Notes under the pieces: model-generated | The model's database searches: none | What the model saw: the letters and a program-made list of their open reading frames with translations, nothing else | What the model was told of the DNA's origin: nothing | Translations under genes and position numbers: made by a program | Shown here: in pieces, positions 58,954 through 64,000 of the stretch | How positions within the stretch are numbered: the first letter of the stretch is position 1 | How the letters are laid out: each line of letters begins with the position of its first letter | Assembly (NCBI GenBank): GCA_022821495.1 | Contig: JAJEDN010000127.1 | Coordinates: forward strand, 1-64,000 | Direction of reading: 5' to 3' | Source: Candidatus Poribacteria bacterium | GTDB lineage: Bacteria; Poribacteria; WGA-4E; WGA-3G | Length of the DNA stretch: 64,000 nucleotides

Positions 58954-60192
58954 CTAATCGGGTAATAGATTATTTGGCTCTAAAACACCTTCTATCAACT
59001 CTTTTATCTTTTCGGAATTATCATAATTAAACGGCCACGCAAGTTGTCCAGCTAGGTCATTAACAATATCTATGACTTTTTCTTTTTCCACAATATCTCG
59101 CGGGAAGCACTCTATAGAGGCACGAATTTCTGAGTCAAGATTTTTGTGTCGTTTCAATTCATCATCACGTTGTGCTCCAAAAAGTCTCAGTCGTTTACCA
59201 GAAACCCTGTGCAATCGGGCAGTAATCTCAAGGTTTCCTAAGGATTCACATTTCTCGTACAAAGACCTTGCGTATTCAATTCCAAAGCCAATTGCCCAAA
59301 CAATTGAAGGAAGAGAAATGTCTTTTTCCTCTATTCCGAATCTTACATCTTGCCTGTAATAGACAATCCCATGGTTGTTCAATTCTAAGCAATTGTAAGG
59401 TTTTTCTCCACCTATTAAAAAACGAGTTCCGCCTTCAACTCTTCTTAATGCTGATTCCACCACGACTTGTGCTAAATCCTTTCTTGCTACCTCATAAATT
59501 TCCGCTTTTGAAATCAACGGACGATAGGAAGATGTGGGTTTAACAATTACTATTAGATTTGGCTCGTTTGTCGCACAAAGGGTATTTGTTCGTTCCTCAA
59601 TTCGTTGAATTTGGTGTTCAACTACCTGTGAATTCTCAATATGAGAGGTTGATTCAATTTGATCGAGGATGTTGGCAGCCTCCCTATTTAGTGTATCATC
59701 CCTTGAGGCTTGTTCGGTAAATGGACTTTTCCCTAACGGTGGTTTCGGGTTAAGTGGGATATTGAGAATTTCACGAAGCAAGTTATCAAATTTCACATCA
59801 AATTGATTGTCATCTCTAAAGTCACTGTAGACTAGCCTTCCTAAAAATGTTGGAGTGTTATTTTTATCTGTCCCTTCGCGAATTATCGGAATGAATTTAT
59901 CAGTTTCCAAATTTTGAGCAAGTTCTGAAGTAATAATGATTCCTTCATATCCGACACCACCCTCGCGGTTATTTGCCTTCTTTACATAGTTGTCTGTACA
60001 CACAATAAGGACTCTATCAGAATTCCCGAGTCCCTCCATGAATACTGTCCGATCCATGCCCAAGCGTAAATCCCACTGATCGAGTGTTACATCAACGCCG
60101 TTTTTCCGCAGTTTCGTGCAAAGATTTTTTACCCAGTCTTTGTGTTCTTCGGAATCGTGAGAATATGAAACAAATACTTTAGGATTCCCCAT
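58954..60192 (-). CDS. SEFIR-domain protein
   Basis: A 412-residue protein. Residues about 4-160 are a SEFIR (TIR-related) domain: KVFVSYSHDSEEHKDWVKNL, ctKLRKNGVDVTLDQWDLRL in the middle, DRVLIVCTDNYVKKANNREG, then YEGIIITSELAQN. Bacterial SEFIR/TIR proteins often deplete NAD+ upon phage infection. The C-terminal 250 residues (e.g. HGIVYYRQDVRFGIEEKDIS, RLHRVSGKRLRLFGAQRDDE) resemble no domain I can name and probably serve as sensor. AAGGT precedes the ATG. It lies 71 bp upstream of WD40-DarT on the same strand. Confidence 0.85.
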   Translation of the reverse strand: MGNPKVFVSYSHDSEEHKDWVKNLCTKLRKNGVDVTLDQWDLRLGMDRTVFMEGLGNSDRVLIVCTDNYVKKANNREGGVGYEGIIITSELAQNLETDKFIPIIREGTDKNNTPTFLGRLVYSDFRDDNQFDVKFDNLLREILNIPLNPKPPLGKSPFTEQASRDDTLNREAANILDQIESTSHIENSQVVEHQIQRIEERTNTLCATNEPNLIVIVKPTSSYRPLISKAEIYEVARKDLAQVVVESALRRVEGGTRFLIGGEKPYNCLELNNHGIVYYRQDVRFGIEEKDISLPSIVWAIGFGIEYARSLYEKCESLGNLEITARLHRVSGKRLRLFGAQRDDELKRHKNLDSEIRASIECFPRDIVEKEKVIDIVNDLAGQLAWPFNYDNSEKIKELIEGVLEPNNLLPD

Positions 60193-60216
60193 TGTTTTAC
60201 CTTATTAAGTTTACTT

Positions 60217-60339
60217 TTATCCAGTCGTTGGATAAGATTTCCTTAAATCCGCATTACTCCACACTGAATGCTTACGACCTTCTCGAACCGATTCGCATCC
60301 ATGCTTTTTGAGGTGTTGAATCAACGCTCTCCGTTTCAT
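60217..60339 (-). pseudogene. Truncated HicA-type toxin
   Basis: The frame starts with an ATGA overlap at the end of the HicB-like pseudogene: MKRRALIQHLKKHGCESVRE, then GRKHSVWSN, the HicA fold with its catalytic histidine region. After 40 codons it ends, without the usual second half (about 20-30 residues, PRH...). The SEFIR gene starts 24 bp downstream of the stop. It is probably a relic. Confidence 0.7.
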
Positions 60340-60548
60340 ACAGAAATCGAGACCGTCTGATACTCACCTTCAGCACGCTTGATGGCTACCTCACGATTTA
60401 CTTCTAATATATCTTCGACCGCGCTTCTGAGGCTATCTAACAATTCCTCCTTTGTTCGCTCTTAGCAGTTGATCCCACGGATTTCTTGTACCCAACCGAT
60501 CCACCATCCGTCCCTCTGTTGGATCACAGCAGTGTAAGTTTGTGCCAT
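60336..60548 (-). pseudogene. HicB-like antitoxin with an internal stop codon
   Basis: The frame reads MAQTYTAVIQQRDGWWIGWV and QEIRGINC, then TAA, then ERTKEELLDSLRSAVEDILE and VNREVAIKRAEGEYQTVSIS before its natural stop. The family (WWIGWV, GVNCQ, TKEELL) is HicB-like; the stop replaces the Q of NCQ (CAA to TAA). Both the antitoxin and the following toxin are damaged. The same N-terminal segment occurs in 61154-61396. Confidence 0.8.
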
Positions 60549-60595
60549 CAGTTTTCCTTATTACCCTCCAAATTTCGCGTGACATAGCACTATTA

Positions 60596-60847
60596 CTATA
60601 AGTGGAGTGCTTGACGTAGCCGCGCCAGCAACCTCCGGACGTAAGGCTTTTGCGGCAGGTCCTCCGGTGCCTCGCGAGTTCTAATATAAAGGTCTACCAT
60701 ATCCTCAAACGCAACACGCAGCTCATCATCGGTGTCCCCGTGGAAACCCGATATAGCATCAATATTGACAATACGGCCAACAAAACATTCATCTTCATCA
60801 CTATAAATAATTTCCGCGGTATAGCCTTTATACGTCATTGTCTTCAT
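60596..60847 (-). CDS. HicB-like antitoxin, orphan (tandem copy 1)
   Basis: An 83-residue HicB-type protein starting MKTMTYKGYTAEIIYSDEDE, then GRIVNIDAISGFHGDTDDEL and a C-terminus ending LRQALHL. No hicA precedes it; the leader still ends ATA-ACA-CCA-TGA, as in hicA. It lies 55 bp after a second hicB-like gene. The two copies with their 3' flanks (GTGCTTGACG) show tandem duplication. Confidence 0.8.
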   Translation of the reverse strand: MKTMTYKGYTAEIIYSDEDECFVGRIVNIDAISGFHGDTDDELRVAFEDMVDLYIRTREAPEDLPQKPYVRRLLARLRQALHL

Positions 60848-60902
60848 GGTGTTATTTCTACGTGCCTGTTCTATGTTTGTAGTAGCGACAAATGTTCTGT
60901 TT

Positions 60903-61157
60903 CTATAGAGGCAGTGCTTGACGCAGACGCGACAACAATCTCCGCGCAAAATGTTTTTGCGGTGGATTTTCGGGCTGCTCTTTGACCTTGATGTGAAGAT
61001 CTACCACGTTTTCAAAGGCAACACGTAGTTCTTCATCGGTATCCCCGTGGAAACCTATAATATCATCGCCAGGATCGACAACATGGCCAACAAAACACTC
61101 ATCTTCGTCACTATAGACAATTTTCGCGGTATAGCCTCGATATGTCATTGTTTTCAT
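60903..61157 (-). CDS. HicB-like antitoxin (tandem copy 2) behind a chimeric toxin relic
   Basis: An 84-residue HicB-type protein: MKTMTYRGYTAKIVYSDEDE, then GHVVDPGDDIIGFHGDTDEE, ending LRQALPL. It overlaps by 4 bp (ATGA) the end of a relic carrying the C-terminal half of HicA (61154-61396). It is paralogous to 60596-60847. It may still bind DNA, but the toxin partner is gone. Confidence 0.82.
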   Translation of the reverse strand: MKTMTYRGYTAKIVYSDEDECFVGHVVDPGDDIIGFHGDTDEELRVAFENVVDLHIKVKEQPENPPQKHFARRLLSRLRQALPL

Positions 61158-61396
61158 GGTGTTATTCCCACTTTTTTAAGAAAATCACGCGCATCACGGA
61201 CATGGTATCGTTTTGCCTCTTTCTGTGGATGAGGCCGATGAAACGTGGTATGTTCCCCATTCAATTTGAAAGTCACAGCTGATCCGTGTCCTTCCTCTTT
61301 TGTCCGCGCTTGGCAGTTGATACCACGGATTTCTTATACCCAGCCAATCCACCATCCGTCACTCTGTTGGATTACAGCAATATAAGTTTGTGCCAT
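61154..61396 (-). pseudogene. Chimera of a HicB-like N-terminus and a HicA C-terminus
   Basis: One frame with a single stop: MAQTYIAVIQQSDGWWIGWV, TAA, EIRGINCQARTKEE (N-terminus of the HicB-like family seen at 60336-60548), then directly GHGSAVTFKLNGEHTTFHRP, HPQKEAKRYHVRDARDFLKK, VGITP (C-terminal half of the HicA seen at 55614-55880). The switch falls at the shared acidic KEE. It arose by deletion-fusion of two different modules and cannot work as either protein. Confidence 0.8.
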
Positions 61397-61704
61397 CAGT
61401 TTTCGCTTTTACGATAACGAAATGGGGATAGCATTGATTTTTCGACGTGTCAAACGCAAAAGCAAATACTTGGAGATGTTGAATCGCCTTGAGGTAAGGA
61501 AAACAGGCGAGTTTAGAACTAATTGCGGAGAATTTCGTGTAAACTCTCTTGTATCTCTTCAAGTCCAAACCGCCCCAATAAATATCCCAGTATTTCATCA
61601 AGTTCAAAGGAAGCTAGTGCTATGTCAAGTTTATCTTGATGAATGTATTGAAAATATGGTATCCTAAGTTTCAAGTCAATCTATTGTATAACTTGGAGCG
61701 TCTT

Positions 61705-62169
61705 ATGCCAGCCAAACGCTATCATGTTGAACTTGATGAAGAAGAACGCACCTCTTTAAAACGTCTGTTGACTACCGGTAAAGAATCAACGTTGAAACTC
61801 ACACGTGCGCGGATATTACTCAAAGCAGATACGAGTAAGTTGGGTTCCGCCTACGATGATAAACAGATCAAAGAAGCTATTGAAGTTTCACTCTCTACGA
61901 TCGAAAGAACTCGTAAAACGTTTGTCCTTGAAGGTCTTGAAGCCGCACTGAATGGCAAAAAACGCCGAGACCTCTCAAAACCTCGAAAGTTTGATGGCGA
62001 AAAAGAAGCACACCTGATCGCTTTAGCTTGTTCTGAAGCCCCCGAAGGACACGCAAGATGGACGCTTCGTCTCTTAGCTGAGAAAATGGTTGAACTCAAG
62101 CATTTTTCAAGTATCTCTCATGAAAGTATCCGACAGGTTCTAAAAAAAATGAACTTAGACCTTGGGTAA
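61705..62169 (+). CDS. IS630-family transposase, N-terminal frame
   Basis: 155 codons from MPAKRYHVELDEEERTSLKR (GGAG upstream). It has a helix-turn-helix DNA-binding part: LTRARILLKADTSKLG, DKQIKEAIEVSLSTIERTRK, then RWTLRLLAEKMVEL and SHESIRQVLKKMN. The frame ends at 62169. At 62142-62149 is a run of eight A; slipping back one base there continues the protein as NELRPWVKQQWCIPPEASDE into the second frame. -1 slippage on A-runs is known for several IS families. Confidence 0.85.
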   Translation: MPAKRYHVELDEEERTSLKRLLTTGKESTLKLTRARILLKADTSKLGSAYDDKQIKEAIEVSLSTIERTRKTFVLEGLEAALNGKKRRDLSKPRKFDGEKEAHLIALACSEAPEGHARWTLRLLAEKMVELKHFSSISHESIRQVLKKMNLDLG

Positions 62170-62219
62170 AGCAGCAATGGTGTATTCCACCCGAAGCCTC
62201 AGATGAGTTCGTCACTGCG

Positions 62220-62846
62220 ATGGAAAACGTCTTAGAAATCTACCATCGCCCCGAAGACAGTGCGAAACCTCTGGTCTGTGTTGATGAGAAAAGCCAACAA
62301 CATATCAAAGAAACACGGTCGCCTATACCCATGACACCCGGCATGCCAGCCCGATACGATTATCACTATACCCGTAATGATGTGAGCAATTTATTTATGA
62401 TTTTCGCACCCCTTCAAGGCTTTCGACATGTTGAAGTCACTGACCAACGAAGAAGCATAGATTTTGCTCATATCTGTAGAGATTTAGTGGATGTGCATTT
62501 TTCAGATGCTGAAAAGATTATCCTCGTCTGTGACAATCTCAATACGCATAAGCCGGCTTCGTTGTATAAAGCATTTCAGAGGCAGGAAGCGGATCGGATT
62601 GCTGAAAAACTCCAGTTCTGCTATACACCTAAACATGGCAGTTGGCTCAACATGGCGGAGATAGAACTTTCTGTGCTAAGTCGGCAATGTCTTTGTAGAC
62701 GTATCCCGGACCAGGAGACCCTCAAGCGCGAGGTTCAGGCGTGGCAAAACAGGAGAAATCAACAACGTGCCACTGTCCAATGGCGCTTTACGATTGACGA
62801 CGCACGCATCAAACTCAGGAGACTATATCCATCAACAAGCGATTGA
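62220..62846 (+). CDS. IS630-family transposase, catalytic (DDE) frame
   Basis: 208 codons from the first ATG in the -1 frame, but the frame is open from the A-run at 62142. Catalytic residues are visible: VCVDEKSQQ (D1), ILVCDNLNTHKP (D2) and PKHGSWLNMAEIELS (E), the IS630/DDE_3 pattern. The product is probably a frameshift fusion with the upstream 155 codons, giving about 380 residues. It ends 8 bp before the end of the element. Confidence 0.87.
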   Translation: MENVLEIYHRPEDSAKPLVCVDEKSQQHIKETRSPIPMTPGMPARYDYHYTRNDVSNLFMIFAPLQGFRHVEVTDQRRSIDFAHICRDLVDVHFSDAEKIILVCDNLNTHKPASLYKAFQRQEADRIAEKLQFCYTPKHGSWLNMAEIELSVLSRQCLCRRIPDQETLKREVQAWQNRRNQQRATVQWRFTIDDARIKLRRLYPSTSD

Positions 62847-62857
62847 CATAGCACTAG

Positions 62858-64000
62858 GTGCAGTGCCAGTGGTTAAGAGTATAGTGGCAGCACCTGAGTA
62901 TCACGCTGGTTCGACTTTTGTTATTACAGCCACGTTCATGGAAGCTGTAACGGAGATGCAATTTGAAGCAGCTCTTGACGTTAGTAGTAATGCGTTCGTC
63001 ATAAGTGATAGCATTCGTGATGCGAGTCCCGATGATGCAGCAGGAACAGTCTGGAAAGCAACAATTGAGCCGGATCCGGGTACAACGACTCCAGTTGAGA
63101 TTACTATAGAAGGTGCCGAATCGGGCGGTATGAAAACCGTTATGGCGATGCCAGATGCGCCGGCAGCACCAACGGATTTGACAGCTACAGCGGGTGAAGA
63201 AAAAGTCACCTTAAAGTGGACAGTTGTTGAGGGTGCGACGTATCAGTACCGTAAAAAGAGTGGCACTGCGACGTTTATGGCGGATGGTTCCGACTTCATG
63301 GATATTGCAGCAGCAGACTTGATGGCTGTCACTGGCAGTACCACAATGAAGATGATTGAAGTGACCGGTCTCACTGGTGGCACGGCATACACTTTTGAAG
63401 TGCGTGTGAAAGCCGATGCGGCTACGTCTACCCCTGCCGGGGCAGCTGCTACGGCAATGGCAACACCGACGAGTCCTGACGCCCCTGCAGCATCTGATGT
63501 CTCACTCACGGTTCCTGCGAAGAGTTATGTTATCGTCGCAAAAACAACTTCCCCTGCTGGACTGCCAGCCGCTGCAATTCCTGCGAACCTTACTGAAGGT
63601 AGTTCACCGACAACCATAGCGGCATGGTCAACGATGCCGAATTTGGAAGACCTCTTCGTCCAAGGCGGATCGTTGTTGTTGGTAACCGATAAAGCCACGA
63701 AGTTGGATCGTGATGGTAAGGCAGATACCGATGCTGAAGAAGCAAAAGAACGTGATGTCCTGATCACCGAGATCATGGCAGCACGAAATACGGCTATGGT
63801 CGGTCAAGCTGGGTTCCTCACGCATCAGTGGATTGAACTCTATAACAACCTGCCGGTTGATGTGGCGGTTACCCTGAGCCAGAAAGCCGGTACGCCTCCG
63901 CCTGCACCCGCTGCTGGCACTGAAGTTAAGTTAGACTTGGTCAGTAACGTGGTTACGAACGCCCGTTGGGAGTTCACAGGTCTCGGTGCCGATGGTAGTG
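62858..64000 (+). pseudogene. Secreted FN3 / lamin-tail-like protein, 5' end lost by IS630, 3' end outside window
   Basis: An open frame runs from the IS630 right end to the window edge (about 381 codons; the first visible in-frame GTG lies at 62863). It contains an Ig/cohesin-like part (YHAGSTFVITATFMEAVTEM), a fibronectin type III domain (PAAPTDLTATAGEEKVTLKW ... LTGGTAYTFEVRVKADA), then a lamin-tail-like block (VLITEIMAARNTAMVG ... HQWIELYNNLPVDV). No signal peptide is left; the insertion removed it. Such proteins are extracellular. If sequence left of IS630 was once its 5' part, it is not recognisable there. Confidence 0.75.

Larger units (their letters stand above)
61617..62854 (+). mobile_element. 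IS630-family insertion sequence, 1238 bp
   Basis: The ends are GTGCTATGTCAA (61617-61628) and TTGACATAGCAC (62843-62854), perfect inverted repeats, flanked by TA on both sides (61615-61616 and 62855-62856), the target duplication of IS630/Tc1. Inside is a two-frame DDE transposase. The region left of it (61400-61614) shows no gene; on the right, sequence of a secreted protein starts at once. Confidence 0.9.

Noticed and set aside
60596..60949. A 117-codon version of the third HicB-like gene
   Set aside because: The first 34 codons are read-through of the neighbour's flank in another frame; the conserved start MKTMTYKG is at 60847.
61359..61607. Minus-strand open frame of 82 codons left of IS630
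   Set aside because: It has no ribosome-binding site, no recognisable pattern, and overlaps a HicB-like relic in another frame.

Overview
The window looks like a piece of a Candidatus Poribacteria-like genome (a sponge- or sediment-associated bacterium). This is inferred from gene content: secreted LamG-type proteins, several phytanoyl-CoA dioxygenase-like oxygenases, Gfo/Idh/MocA and TIM-barrel sugar isomerase genes, a DUF6785-type membrane protein, and many relic toxin-antitoxin genes. Base composition is roughly balanced. Most genes lie on the minus strand. No rRNA or CRISPR array is present. There are two tRNAs, for Thr and Phe. No database search was possible; family names come from motifs and recognised sequence patterns.

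Layout. 1-3153 (minus) has an RND efflux pump cut by the window edge and two secreted concanavalin-fold proteins that share a C-terminal tail; one carries a frameshift just behind its signal peptide. 3410-11689 (plus) has GlcD, two small genes, a GlcE-like oxidase and a terminator, followed by a PorX-like receiver-PglZ protein, DsbD and a TPR protein. 11716-16307 (minus) has a repeat-containing basic protein, two tRNAs and two tandem copies of dnaN. An IsrB (HNH-less IscB) element has inserted between the ribosome-binding site and the start codon of the second dnaN copy. 16308-29263 (minus) holds an M16C peptidase, a TAXI receptor, a probable flavin-dependent halogenase, orphan antitoxins, a PaaK-like ligase, a HemW-like radical SAM enzyme, a PQQ propeller protein, an iron alcohol dehydrogenase and an M55 peptidase. 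29379-33403 is a CBS-CBS-KorA-KorB operon. 33557-42081 contains metabolic genes (PLP lyase, thiamine pyrophosphokinase, DegT aminotransferase, AroQ, Gfo/Idh/MocA, PhyH). 42271-47039 is sbcDC.

47296-64000 is an accessory region. It contains sugar isomerases, YjbQ and PhyH/SDR genes, small MITE-like repeats, and a defence-like cluster (SEFIR protein, then a WD40-DarT fusion, then a NADAR antitoxin, all minus). The cluster is flanked by an intact HicAB pair and by several decayed HicAB-type modules. An IS630 insertion follows; it has cut off the 5' end of a fibronectin III/lamin-tail-like secreted protein that runs off the right edge.

Three points stand out: (1) the SEFIR / WD40-DarT / NADAR operon, which looks like a DarTG1-type system with a sensor-like propeller fused to the toxin; (2) the IsrB element whose predicted omega-RNA guide would be the 5' leader of the dnaN copy it split; (3) a repeated pattern of retained antitoxins beside lost, truncated or frameshifted toxins.
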